From positions 41,243,501 to 41,307,500 of the forward strand of contig NC_088921.1 in the NCBI RefSeq assembly GCF_038396675.1: a DNA stretch of 64,000 nt. The letters are read 5' to 3'. Positions 45,485 to 58,700 of this stretch are shown here, piece after piece; position 1 is the first letter of the stretch, and each line of letters starts with the position of its first letter. This stretch comes from Hydra vulgaris (Eukaryota; Cnidaria; Hydrozoa; Anthoathecata; Hydridae). The position numbers and the translations under genes were made by a program. The notes under the pieces are model-generated. The model saw only the letters and a program-made list of their open reading frames with translations. It did not search any database and was not told the origin of the DNA.

Positions 45485-47160
45485 GTGTACGAACTCAAAA
45501 AACATGGAAGGGAAGCCACCCGTTTTTGTGCGAGCGGCTTCCCACAAAATTTAAAATTTCCAACTCTCTGCGTATATGTCAATGGAAGAAAAATAGAAGC
45601 ATTGTTGGATACTGGATGCTCCAAACCAATTTTAAGTCGGGATATTGTAAACGCAAAAAATATCAAATACACAAGAGAAAAGGTTGTTATGATGAATGGA
45701 AAGGCAATTGAAGTAAAACACCAGATTGTTGTTGATCTTTCTATAAATGATACCACCATCGATTTGGAATGCCTCGTTGCCAAATATCAAATGCTACTTG
45801 GTATGGACGCAATACGACTGCTTGGAGGTGTCCAAGTTGGGAGAGATGGCGAAACCATAAACTTCAATGTGGAACAACTAAATATTGGTGCTACTGCAGT
45901 CTCTCAAGAAAAAAAAAATGAAGTATCCTTGCCTGCAATTCAAAAGCTGATTGATAAAAACTTTGTAGCAGAATTCAAAAATGGCAGTTGGAGCGTGTCT
46001 TGGAAATGGCTGATGGTACCAACAACTTTAACAAACAAAATTCCAAATTTTCTCTGAGGACGTTAAAAGTGAGTACGCAATGGAAATAAGTGAATGGATA
46101 GCCCAGAGATGGCTAAAACCTTTTGAAGGGAGATATAATGGCATCATTCCGTCGATGGCAGTAATTCAATGAAACAAATTAAAAGTACGTCCAGTAATGA
46201 ACTACCGGGAGCTGAATCAATTAATCAAATTGTATCCAGTCATACTGCAGATGGCGATGTTTGCAGTACCAAACTTTGCAGCTAGAGAAAGTTGGGAGAA
46301 AATCTTGAGATAACCGATTTAAAGAAAACGTATCTATAGATTCGTGTTGACAAAGCATTATGGAAATATCAAGTTGTGGAATATGAAGGGCAGCGTTACT
46401 GTCTAACAAGATTGGGTTTTGGTTTAAATGTGGCGCCCAGAATAATTACTAAAATCTTAAAAAGGTATTATCCTTAGACAAAATTGTCGAGTCTGGGACG
46501 GATTTATTAATTGATGATATCATTGTCAATAATAACATAGTGTCAAGTTGCAGAGTTCAAGAATTCTTAAAAATTAACCAAGTCCGTTAGAAACGTGACA
46601 ACATACCCAAATTTCCTGAAGGAAAAATTACACGTAGGAAAATCCTTTCTTGGTGCGGACAGTTGACCGGACATTTTTCAATCTTTTTAGATAGCATCGT
46701 TCAGCTATCTAAAAAGGGTTTCGAGTAGTTGTGGATGGGACTCTTTGGTGAACGAACGTGTTTTCAAATTAGTAAGCAGTTTAAATGAAAGACTTTCAAA
46801 GGATAATCCCGTTCATGATTGGTCATGGGACGTCAAAAACACTTCTGAAGCAACAGTGTAGTACGATGCGAGCAATTTAGCTGTTGGCATAGTTTTGGAA
46901 GTGGCTGAAGAAACAAGATTTTTAGGCTTACATTAATCTTGCAGAGTTAGGAGCCGTGGTAAAAGGAATTAATCTAGCAACAAAATGGGGATTAGAATGT
47001 ATTACCATAAAGTGTGATTCGACTACTGTTTTCGGCTGGTTAAACTCCTTAATTATCGGTGACAAACCCGTTCGAGTTCATGGTCTCATTCTTTTATCCA
47101 ATTTATTTCTAGTGTACAGCTGACCATATGAATAAAGCCGCAATGTTAAATACTTTTCTA
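45485..47160 (+). pseudogene. Gypsy Pol relic: protease, RT, RNase H
   Basis: Aspartic protease active site LLDTGCS (about 45603) with the later LLGMDAIRLLGG motif. RT start KVRPVMNYRELNQ (46183-46220) and the block around DKALWKYQVVEYEG (about 46350). RNase H-type YDASNLAVGIVLE (about 46860) and LGLECITIKCDSTTVFGWL-like sequence (46985-47045). Many frameshifts and stops. The YXDD region survives only as LLIDDIIV (46505). Confidence 0.78.
46683..46716. repeat. Perfect 13-bp-stem hairpin inside Gypsy Pol relic
   Basis: ctttttagatagc, 8-nt loop, exact reverse complement. Confidence 0.93.
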
Positions 47161-47685
47161 TAATTTTTTTAAAAAGCTGGGAAGAATGCAGGGGCGTTGC
47201 TAGGGGGTGCGGGGGTGCGGGCCGCACAGGGTGATACCATCAAGGGGTGACACCAAAAAATAATAAAAATTTTTATTTATTTTACCAAAATCTACTGAAA
47301 TACACCAAAAAGCTAACGAATTCTAAAATTGAATTTTAAAAATAACGAATTCTAAAATAATTCTAAAAATAACGAATTCTAAAAATCTAACGAAATAAGC
47401 ATTTATTTTAAATAATTTAAATATTAACTAATTTAAATAAAATACATGGTTACCTTGAATTCTTACAATTACAGCTCAGCAGCACTTTTAAAATAAAGTA
47501 TATTGATCTTATATATTTATAAATAATAATTTATATACTTTATTAATAAAACCCATTAATTATTATTATTTTAAGATTAAAAGACATACTAACATTGCAA
47601 AAAATCTTCTTAATGTTGATCATAGCAATGACTAATGATATTCAACTGAGAATTGGCTGTTTACCAAATAGCCATCATTACCAAC

Positions 47686-47689
<4 letters not shown>

Positions 47690-47752
<63 letters not shown>
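47690..47752. repeat. (AT)n microsatellite
   Basis: AT dinucleotide tract, within the 5' part of the hAT element. Confidence 0.95.
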
Positions 47753-47754
<2 letters not shown>

Positions 47755-47837
47755 CATCTTTTTGTTTAGTTGTATTTTTTAAATCCCTGATTTAATATAT
47801 ATATATTAGATTAGAATATTCCATCATACCGCATGGA

Positions 47838-50090
47838 GTGCACAAATCAAAGAAGCTTAGTGGATGCAAAAAGCGAATCACTAAAATCACTAACTGGATT
47901 CATGCTTCAAATATGTCAGGCCAAAGTTCATCAAATGATATTCTTCCACAATCTACAATTGATATAGATTCCTCAAATCATGGCAGCACGCAATCTTCAA
48001 AAGAACAACTAAAGCCAGAAATGGAAGAGAATCATAATCACAAGATTGATGCAGAAATACACAATGAAGCATCAGTGAATGACTATGAAACAGCAATTCA
48101 TGCTGAAAATGATTCTTATCATGATACTGTAAATGTTTTGTGTCAAGTATATAAGAAAAAATGGAATATTTTATCTGATGCTTCTTTTTGGAATGCTGTT
48201 TTAGATCATTTTAGAACTGTTCTTTTCAGAACAAGGATGAGTCTTTCAATACTGCGACAAGGCAAGGTGCAAAGACTAAAGGAGATGTGCACCATCTGTC
48301 TAAAGAATGATTCTACAAGAAGATGCCAAATGGTGAGAAAATACTGCAGTCATGAATGGCTTACTTGCTCATTAGTGAGAAATCATACTGTTTTTGCTGT
48401 CAACTCTTTACTGTTAATGTAACAGAACAAACATCAAAATTTGTCACTGGGTTTCAGCAGTGAGCCTAAAATTACATAATTATGAGATATCAGATGACCA
48501 TCTAGATTGGCTTGAAAAATAGAAAACAGGCCTTAAGGTTTACAAAACAATTGATGCCGACTGTGTTGCTGTAATGAGATAAAAAAAAAGGAAGGATATC
48601 TTGCACAGGTTGCTTGATACCACATTGTTTCTTGCTAAGCAAAAGCTAGCATTTCGTGGCCATAAGGAAGATTCATCTTCTTTGAACAAATGAAACATTC
48701 TTGAGATGGTTAAGATGCTTTCTAAATGTGAAATGTGTTGAAAGATTACTTAATGGTATTAAAGCAAAGTAAAAGCAAAGTAAAATCTACAACAGTAAAA
48801 GCATCTGTAACTGTATCTTATCTTTCACCAGAAACTCAGAATGATTTTATAACTGTTCTGACAATTCATGTAAAGGAAATTCTTTTAAATGATATAAAGG
48901 CTGCAAGGTATTTTGGAATCATGTTTGACACCACACCTGACATATCACATACTGATCAGATGTCTGAAAATCCAGAAAGTTAAAGTGAGAGAAGTGTTTC
49001 TAGGATTTTTTCCTTTAAAGGGTAAAAAAGCTAATGACCTCTGTTTAGACATTTAAAAAAATTTAGAAAGTGATGGACTTGACATAATCATGTGCAGAGT
49101 GCAAAGTTATGATAATGCTGCCACAATGTCTGGAATTCATGGAGGTGTTCAAGCCATTCTGAAAAGAAAGAACAAGAAAGCTATTTTTAACGGATGCGTA
49201 AACCATTTGCTTAACTTGTGTGGTCAACACTCTTTTTCTGAAAATGCTTTATGCATAACATTTTATGTGTAACAACTCTAGAGAGAATGTATTCCTTCTT
49301 TCCTGCTTCCACCCATTGATGGGATGTTTTACTTAAACACACTGCAGTGTCGGTTATAAGGCTATCAACAACGCGCTGGAGAGCACATCATGTTGCTGTT
49401 AAGCCGGTGAAAGATAAGTTTGATGAATGTGTGGCGGCGATTGAAGCCCTATGTGATCTTTGTAAAAATGTATAAACAAGAGGTGCAGCACAAGGTCTTT
49501 TACATGCTGTCTGTGATTTCACGTTTCTGTTCTACCTTTACTTTTGGGCTGCTGTACTTGAGGAAATTAATTTAACACAGCAGTATCTGCAGACTAAAGG
49601 TTTAAGTCTTGACAAAGTAGTGACCAAGTTGGAGGCATTAAGACTTTTTCTGCAGGAGAAGCGCAGTCACTTAGTGGAGCATGCAATTGAAGATGCACAA
49701 AAAGCAGATTACTTTGGAATAACAGTTGAAAGAAGATTAACGTTCAAGAAGAGAATGACAGGGTAACAACTCAGAGATGCTGGACTCTCTATGCAAGAAG
49801 TAAAACAATAGGGCGATGCTGGAGTGTATTGATCGTTTTATTTCTGAACTGCAGACCAGATCAACAGCGATCAAGGATGTAGCAAATATGTTTTAGGCTG
49901 TTTAAGCCAAGAGTCTTTTATCAACAACTGAAAAAGAATTAAGAGTGTCAGTTCCGAAATTGACCACTTTCTATGATGAGCTATCCGAAGTAGAGCTTTT
50001 AAAAGAAATACCATGACTGAGAAGACACATGAAGACAGCAGATGTTGATATCCACAAAGCTAAAGACTGATCAATATTTGATATTTTAAA
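47838..50090 (+). pseudogene. ZMYM1-like hAT transposase relic
   Basis: Blocks: an acidic N-terminal region (47838-48180); TTLFLAKQKLAFRGHKEDSS (about 48620-48680); SYLSPETQNDFITVLTIHVK and FGIMFDTTPDISHTDQMSE (48820-48970), with the first catalytic Asp in FDTTPD; QSYDNAATMSGIHGGVQAIL (49100-49165), with the second Asp; NGCVNHLLNLCGQHS; then broken blocks to LRRHMKTAD and SIFDILKFI (50010-50090). Order and motifs match ZMYM1/TTF-type hAT proteins. At least eight stops or frameshifts. The C-terminal dimerisation domain is absent. Confidence 0.85.
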
Positions 50091-50092
50091 AT

Positions 50093-51712
50093 TCATATTT
50101 GACTGGGATTTCCTTGAATCTCTCCCAATACTCTCACTAAGCCTAAAGTTTTAATAAAATTAACAATGCCTTGAGCATCTAGAAAAGTTGAATGACCAGA
50201 AACCATCAAAGATTCAATAGCATCAGCCACTGAATTACTAAGAATCTGAGCTGCAGTTTTAACATTCATTTTGTGCCTATGAAAGTCAATGCGATAGTTG
50301 CCTAGTTTATTTCCAAATTTCAATGCTTCTTTTTCAAGTAGTTTGTGCAATGCTTTAATGTGGTCCCACTTTATATATCAATATTGTTCATCAACAATGA
50401 TGCCAATGCTACACAGAGAGTTTTGAGCTAATTTTAGCATATGACAAGGATCTAGGATGTAATATATAGGATGATCGTATGTGGGATGGATAAAACTACC
50501 ACATATCTCTCTGATTTTACTACCAAATAAACAGCCATGAATCTTCATAGCACTAAAATTTGAAATAAGTTCATCACATGTTACACTCCAAATATTCAAA
50601 TTATTAGAGACTTATAATTTTATAGCATTTGTAATAAGACAACTTCTATCTGCTGATGAAATTTTGTCAAATAGTATGTAGCCTATAGGACATTTCTAAT
50701 GACCTTTTATACCTACTACCATAAAAACAAGTGCTTCTGTTGCTACCTTATCTGGGTCATATGCTAGAATACCATTTCCAAAATTCGCAAACCCTTTATA
50801 TGATCCAGTAATAATATCATATCACAGAGCAGCCCTGATAGGCATAGAATCAAATAATAATGGATAATCTTTGTATGATGAATCTTCTAAGGTTTTTTTT
50901 TTGTAAAAATTTAAAAACATCTTCAAAAAACCCAGGCAAATAATTTACAGAGAAAGTCCAATTTGAAAGATATCTAACTGCAGGTAATGAGAAAGTAGAT
51001 TTAATAAAATCATAAGCCCTTGGTGAATAAAAACGCAGCATTAAATCAAATTTTTTAATTTCTTCAGAGTATCTATGACCCTTTTTTTCTCTGCATCTAT
51101 TTTTTAACTCTAATCTCAAAAGTTCTAAGGTTAATTCTGAAAAATTGTTTTCTAGTATTTTAGCAACGCCGTTGGAAATGTTTTTTTTTTTCTAATTTTT
51201 TAATTACTCTGCTTAGTGAATAAATTTTTTCTTCTTTTCGCCTAAGCTTTTGTTTCAAAGTTTTAATCTTTTTTTTAAGTAAAATTTTTCATGGAGAATT
51301 TTGTTTAGAAAACTTGTTTATAAATTTTTGGTTTACTGCATTAGTAGTTGTAATCTCTGTTAACTCTTAATTTAAGATAAAACACACGGCTATTTTAGTG
51401 TTTGTTAAATCATCATTGCACAGTTGATTCTGCTTTTTAGCTCTCTTACATCTACTCAACAAATTCAAAAATTGAAGGCACAACAACTTTTTTCAACACC
51501 TGTTTTCTGTTCTCTTGGTAATTAAAATCTTCCAATTTAAAATGTTTACTGCAGATGCGACTATATTTGCTAGGTGTAGATTGCACACGTTTAGTGGCCA
51601 TTATCCATTTTTCACAAAGATCTTGATCATTCAAAGGGAATCTGTGAAAAGAAATAAAACTGTCCTTTTGAAATCTACTTTTACAGCCATAGGCTGAGCA
51701 TGAAATAACCAT
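50093..51712 (-). pseudogene. P-element (THAP9-like) transposase relic
   Basis: N-terminal THAP domain intact at 51712-51452: C5, C10, W36, C54, H57 and FHRFP. Blocks further on: FSLPAVRYLSNWTFSVN (about 51000), HPIYYILDPCHMLKLAQNSL (50480-50420), LEKEALKFGNKLGNYRIDFH and KMNVKTAAQILSNSVADAI (50340-50230). These are P-type RNase H and GTP-binding region landmarks. The C-terminal part after about 50093 is missing, where the plus-strand hAT relic ends. Internal stops and a gap of about 330 bp (51450-51120) with no clear homology. Confidence 0.87.
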
Positions 51713-51841
51713 ATTTGATTTTTGTGATTCTAAATATTAAAAGACAATATTTTTGAAAATAAATATTAGTATTATAACAATTTAGTTATAAATTTTTGAA
51801 ATTTTCTTAAATTCAAACTGAAAATAACAATGATATATATT

Positions 51842-51935
51842 TATGTTTGTATGTATGTACATACATACATATGTATATATGTATGTATGTGTGTATATAT
51901 GTATGTATGTATGTTTATATGCATGTATGTATTTA
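51842..51935. repeat. Imperfect (TATG)n / (GTAT)n repeat
   Basis: Tetranucleotide units on one strand with an inverted run (acatacatacat) near 51858. Confidence 0.88.
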
Positions 51936-52204
51936 AACATTTATGTATGCATAATGCAAATATACATACTTATGATATTTTCCGAACGTTCAGAATCTCT
52001 TTCCTTTAAACTAGAATTACCAGTTCAGCACTTGTTTTTTATAATTGCAAATTAAAAGTAACTGACGTTACTTTTAGCCTACATTTATAAAAATATTGTT
52101 TATTAAAGTTTCACGAAACCATCACAATTCTACTGACTTTTAAATATAATTTCTATTTAAAGTGGAAAATTTTTGTTTTGTTTTGTTGTTTTAATATTTT
52201 TACG

Positions 52205-52706
52205 GTTCCGCCATTTTTGGCTGGCAAAAAATAACGTCTTAATTTCGATTTGAAATGCGGAAATGTTTTTTCTTTAATATTAACAACATACTGAACGTTT
52301 TTCCACAAAATTGGTCCCCGGTACTAAATAGAATAAGAACATAACTATAGATTATATTTTTGAGTAACGAAATTATTTTCTGAGAACTTGGTGGGGTATT
52401 TATGGTTTACTTCTCTAAAATATAGATAAAATATCGTTGGAGACAGTCCATGCTTTTTTTTATACATAAACTGCATGACGAGGAATATGTTGATTTTAAA
52501 CACATTTAATGCATTGAGTTTACGTAGAAGTGGCTCACAAGACGCAGTTCTTGTTGCTACAAATATAATTCTACATGCATGTTTCTGTTTAACATCTTTA
52601 ACTTAGCGTTGCTGGTGCCCATACACATTGCCGTACGTTAAATAGCTATAAGAGGAAAAATATAAACTTTTTAAAGATCTAATATCTAAAAATGGTTTTG
52701 CATTAT
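52205..52706 (-). pseudogene. CR1/L2-like LINE ORF2 C-terminal fragment, left of the inserted DNA transposon
   Basis: Minus strand: AKPFLDIRSLKSLYFSSYSY (52700-52640), YLTYGNVYG, then SCEPLLRKLNALNVFKINIF, FMYKKKHGLSPTIF and YRGPILWKNV (about 52310), the usual C-terminal order of these LINEs. It continues, across the 6-kb insertion, the fragment at 58757-58960. Confidence 0.82.
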
Positions 52707-55700
52707 GAGCCGTTTTTTCTAAGAATCAGGCAAATTCCTGAAACTGTGGAAGTGACCTCCTCCAAATTGCTTGAATTTTTTATATATTGATCAGAATATA
52801 GAGAAAACCTGTTGGGGAAAAAAAAAAATTTCAAAAATGTTTCGTTCACTCGGAATCTGGGCTTAAATTTTTGAGATTTTTTTAAAAATTTTTAGAAATT
52901 TAGTTTTTGCCACCTTTGAACCCATTTTTTTGGCAAGGCAAAAAGTTGCACATAGCTTTTGTAGTTAATATCAGACGTAACCCAAAAGCTCTCTCCAAAA
53001 AATATAAAAAAGTTGCGTGACACTGTGCGGTTGGCTAATTATCATAGTTCAAAAGTACAAAATCAATCAGTTTTGTCAACTTTTAATCGGAGTTAATTAT
53101 AGCGGCGAAGTGTTGCACACAATTTTTCTTTTAGGATTTGAAATTATCAAAGGTATTGAGTCTAAAAATGCAAAGAAAGTTATGTGATACCTAAGGCCTA
53201 TTAATATATTAAGGCTTGAAATTGGAAAAAAATGTTTTAGTATACTTACAAAATGAACCATTGCGGCAGAGGCGCTTAGTTTTGTAAAAATGTAAACATA
53301 TCCAACTGTCAATACAAAAAGGTCCTAACATAATAATAAAAAAAATTCGTGTGATTTTGTCACACGCATGATATAACATGAATTAAAAACTGAACAAAAA
53401 TCAAACATCAAGATAACTATATTGCTAATTAAATAAAACATAAATCAAACATTTAAATGTTTTTCCATTTAAAAATTAGTTTTTCATTTATTAATAGAGT
53501 CATTTACACACATTATCCACCACATCACACATAATTTCTACTCTGCTGCAGTAAGTTTCTCTAAGAATAATGATATGACTGTATTATAGTCTTCTTCGGA
53601 TAATGAATAATCGCCACAACCACTGATTAGAAAAGGAGCATTTACTAAACAGATAATTTTATCAGTTTGGTTATTTATCTCCTCGGTAGTAACTGGCCAG
53701 CGAAAAGTATTCTTCTCTTGCCCGTTAATCATACAATTAACTCTGATCCCAGTTATAGATACCTAAAAGTATTAGCGCAACATTTAAAATAATATAATAA
53801 AGAGTTTATGATTTGTTTAATTTTGCTTACATTCAATAAAACTTGTAAAGTCTTATATAATGTCATTCTGAAAATTATTTTTACATTTTATTTATATTCC
53901 TTTTATTTTAGAGCACTGTTTTGTAAAACAAAATAAAAACTTGAAACTAATATATACTTTGAATAATATTACCTCCACAATATATCCAATATTCCATTGT
54001 ATTTCATATGCAACAGCAACCCAATCATTCACTTTCCATACAAGACAAATTTCTTTTGCAAGATTGGCGATGTCTTCCTCATATTTATTATCATCTTCAT
54101 TGTCTTCTGCCAGATTAAAGTCATCATTTTCGCCATAAACTTCTTTGTTATCGTTAACCTGACTATTTTCATTATTTTCTGTTGTCGGTTCTACCAGCTT
54201 ACCTTTTCTTTTCAGGTTACTAAATCTATAACAATATCAATTGTACATATTTTTAAACATATGTAAACAAACACACAAAATTATAACTTTCACCTAAATT
54301 TTAATTTCATATTTGTAAAAGAACTATTTAACAGTCAGAAACATAATCTAATTTGCAAAAGTTTTGATAGCAACAATGCCTACCTTGAAAATAAAGATCT
54401 TATCTGTTGGCTAGTTACATATTGATCAGGCGGAAGTTCTCTCCTCAGCTGCATGTGAACCTGCTCAGGGCTCATTTTATTACCTGATTCTTCTCCACGA
54501 ATAAAGTATTTATACAACAGTTCTTTCTGCTGATTTGAAAATCTAAAAGAACTTCGAACTGGTAATGCCCAACCTTGCAATAGAAAAATGTTCATGCAAT
54601 GTGGTTAGTCTTTTACGGAAGCACTGTTAGAGGATGAAGAAATTGGCATATTTAGTTGTGAAGTAATTTTCATCTTATGAACAAACGAGTTGCGAACTTT
54701 ATCCAATGATGTTAATGATTTCGTAACTGTATGAAGACCGGATAGCATGTGTTCTTCTAACTCAGCATCACTTTCAAATGATAAAGTACAATTCATTTCA
54801 GTGCAAAATCTTAATGAATATAATTGCCTGTCACTTCTTTTCTGTTTTTCCTTAAGTGACTTGTTACGCTTAATTGAATTATCTGTTTTGCTATATGGCA
54901 ACAACAACTTAATCGAGGGTTGAATTTTAAGATTTCCATACTCTTGTTCAATTCCCTCACCGATATTGAAATAACGTCACATCTTCATACTTTTCTCACC
55001 AAACTCAAATGAGTGATAGTTGCTAATGTTCTTAATCTTTGGTCCAGTGACTACAGTTTTATCATTGCTAATTTGAGCAACTGCTACTTTTGCATCTTTA
55101 GCGCCAAAACTATAATGCATAGCCTTGTGTATATCTTCAGCAGTCAAAAGATTATTACCAGAGTCAACGTAACTCCTTAAAATTGTCTTTACAACTGCAC
55201 TCTCCCTGTCACATTGATCTTTTCCACAACAGGGTTCATTATAATCATATCTCAGCAACTTTATATCTCTCTCTCTTTGCATACATTGTAGATTGCTTCA
55301 GCTGAAAGATTTCCCTGATAGCAGCCGGCATTATCAGATTTGGTAAACATTTTCTTGATATGCGGTTGATCAATTCTGAATTGGTCTAAAACTGCAGTGG
55401 CTAACGAAACAACATCACCTATTCCCTGATCACACCTATACATTGAAGTAAAGTAAACACGTTTGAATAACTTTCCTGCTATTTTTATGAAGAATATATC
55501 CACATGTAAACTCATTCCTTTCTTGCCAAAATACTCTCTTTGGCCCTCTCTGTATCGAACCGGAAGAATTTTTTGACAAAAATCTTTAAGCCAGAAAGCA
55601 GTTTCATCGTTTAATTGCTTAAAAGCTTCGATTTTTGCCTTTTTCTGTTGAGAATCTCTCATCAGGTGTTTTATGTAGTTGAATACATCCTTTACAGCAA

Positions 55701-58700
55701 TTTCCAAATCATAAATAGAATCAGCATCGTCAGAATTTTGAATTGTTAGTTCTTTGATCATCTCGATAGCTTTGCACAAATCATAGCAATCGGCACATAC
55801 CACTTCTGATATCTCTGTGTTGGATTGAAGATTTTTTTCAGATGGATCTGATAAGGCATGTTTTGAGCTATGAGAAGAAATGTTTGAGTCATTGACACTA
55901 CAATTGGTTTGATAACTTGTTTTCAAATACCTTTTTCCTTTTTCAAGGGCAGCTTCGAGAGATTTAGAACTAAATCTTTGTGCCAATTTTTGTAATGTTT
56001 GAAAACCATTCATGTCTGAAGCAGTAACATCATCTAATCCAGCTAAGCTTTTTCGACTTGAAGGTTTTATTGCATGCAATACTTTCCACAAACTTGAACC
56101 AGATAATGGTATATAATTGTTTTCACTACAACTTTTTCGATAGAACATGATAGCGTGGCTATATTTTGTCGTCAGTATTGCATGCACTATCTTTTGTTCT
56201 TCACCGCTGTCGTATTTTAATTTGGTTATTCCATAAGCAACATCATGCAAAATACCGCTTGTAAATATAAAGTCTAAGAAATGTTCACACTTTGTTTGAT
56301 CAAGACTAGATCGGACGAATACTTTCTTCTCTGGAAATGCCAACCCTTTATGAGATGCATGCCATTTTCTTGCTGTTTCTATACGATGTTTGGTACACTC
56401 AAATGTGTTCATTATAAACTTTTTGGTATACTTGGTATGGTCTAATAATGAGAGGATAACTAACTTTCCCATGGAGTCACTTTGCTTATATACTTTCTGA
56501 GCACGAATAATTTCAATTGGGAGAGGGCTATTTATTTCATCAACATTTTTACTGTTAAGAAAATCTATAAGTATTTCCTCTTGTCCAGGAGCAACAGCTT
56601 CCGCAAATTTTTTCTTTAATAAGTTTTCTAGGCGAACATACTTGCGTTTTAACTTATCTTTAGTAGTATCTTCCAGATATTCGAACTTCCTTTTTAATCT
56701 AAATTTTATTGGACTTGCATTAAGAACCTCAGTTACACTCTCACGGCTTCTTAGAGATTCGTCCAAAATCTCCTGTGAAACATTAATTTCACTGGGATCA
56801 AATTCTTCATCTGGAGTAGCAGGTGTCATATATGTTCGTTCTTGTAGTGTTTGTGTTTCTGTACATAAATTGGTGTTTTCGTTGACTCTAGATAAAGCAG
56901 TTTCTTGCTTTAAATGGGTAAAACACAGCATTGCACCAACTGAAAATACTTCATTGTATCGCTTTGACATTGATATGACGACATGTATTGGTGACGCCCT
57001 TAAAGCGGGAGATTTTTTTCCTTTTATATTTAGATGGTGAGGATGAAAGCATGTTTTTGGAGGACTCCATGCAATACCAAACGTGTACCGGTGAAAAGCA
57101 CATATTTGTTCATCCTTTTCAAGATTTCTTTTAAGTCTATTTGCAATAAGTCCATTTTCTTCCCAAATATTATTATCGTTTAATCGCATGACCTAAAAAC
57201 AATTTTTTAAACAATTATTAAGTGTGTCATTTAAAGCATTGTTTATAATCTGACTCTTCACGAAAAATGTTTACAAGTTTGAAATAAATTGTTGTTATTA
57301 TTAAAATACAATATTGCAAGAGTGTGATTAATTTAGTGATTATTTATTAAAAGAGTGAGGAATTAATTAAAAGAGCTATTTTTTTTTGTTTAAAGAACTT
57401 TGTCTCAAAATCTTATTGCAGAGAAGTTATAAAGTATGTAATTATAAAAATTATATTACAGTCTGCGTAAATTTAAAATACATAATTACCTTTAAGTTGA
57501 TGAGGTGTTTCTTAACATCAACATCTCCCAGCTGATGAATGTAGAACATTTTGTTTATAATTTTATGTTTTTTGAATGATCCACAATTTCCTTTTGAAAA
57601 GCAACAACAGTTTTCATAAAAATATTTGTTTTGTTTCATACTCAACTAAAAACAAGTTCTATTTATGCAGTACCTATTTCTCAATAGCAATGATAAAATA
57701 TCTACTCTATTTATGCAAATTTTAAAGATCGTTAAAATAAAGTTAAGACATTTTTATGGTAAAGTAAACAACCGCCCACTAACTTGTTTCTCCACAATCG
57801 TGATATCAGCGATTCTTCTTCCATTCGATCACCACAAGTTATTTGGTTATGACGTAAATTTAAATAATTCACTTCTGATCATGTATTGTTTTTTATTATT
57901 ATTTATTTCAATTGTTATGATTTCTATATCATAGTCAGAAACGCTTAAATTTTTTCTTAACATTACGTGCAATGTTTTGTGTAATGCTAAATGCTAATTT
58001 TGGATGATAGAAATTTTATTGTGAGCGAAAACCTCATCTGTGTGTCCAAAAAAATATCTCTTCGTACTTAATCATTTTTAACAATTTGTACCTTTATTTT
58101 TAACTTAATATCTAAAGATCACACGAATTTTTTTTATTATTATGTTAGGACCTTTTTGTATTGACGGTTGGATATGTTTACATTTTTACAAAACTAAGCG
58201 CCTCTGCCGTAATGGTTCATTTTGTAAGTATACTAAAACATTTTTTTCCAATTTCAAGCCTTAATATATTAATAGGCCTTAGGTATCACATAACTTTCTT
58301 TGCATTTTTAAATTCAATACCTTTGATAATTTCAAATCCTAAAAGAAAAATTGTGTGCAACACTTCGCCGCTAGAATTAACTCCGATTAAAAATTGACAA
58401 AAGTGATTGATTTTGTACTTTTGAACTATGATAATTAGCCAACCGCACAGTGTCACGCAACTTTTTTATATTTTTTGGAGAGAGCTTTTGGGTTACGTCT
58501 GATATTAACTACAAAAGCTATGTGCAACTTTTTGCCTTGCCAAAAAAATGGGTTCAAAGGTGGCAAAAACTAAATTTCTAAAAATTTTTAAAAAAATCTC
58601 AAAAATTTAAGCCCAGATTCCGAGTGAACGAAACATTTTTGAAAATTTTTTTTTCCCCAACAGGTTTTCTTTATATTCTGATCAATATATAAAAAATTCA

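Larger units (their letters stand above)
44932..47188 (+). mobile_element. Ty3/Gypsy-type retrotransposon relic, 3' part missing
   Basis: Gag, protease, RT and RNase H blocks in order on the plus strand. The integrase is absent because a hAT element begins at 47189. No LTRs or primer-binding site are visible. Confidence 0.8.
47189..50090 (+). mobile_element. hAT element, ZMYM/TTF-transposase type, 3'-truncated
   Basis: Begins CAGGGGCGTTGCTAGGGGG, a typical hAT terminus of this group, inside the Gypsy relic. The transposase relic runs in the same direction from 47838. The right terminus and hAT dimerisation domain are missing: sequence switches at about 50090 to an inverted P-element. An (AT)n tract (47690-47752) lies in its 5' region. 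Confidence 0.75.

Noticed and set aside
53097-53312. Paired open frames in 53097-53312 and 58161-58397 with almost the same protein
   Set aside because: They are the two copies of one long TIR. Similarity of the translations only reflects the DNA repeat, and no known domain is seen, though a TIR-encoded peptide cannot be fully excluded.
56642-57040. 132-codon plus-strand frame
   Set aside because: Antisense of the transposase exon of the 52707-58756 element.
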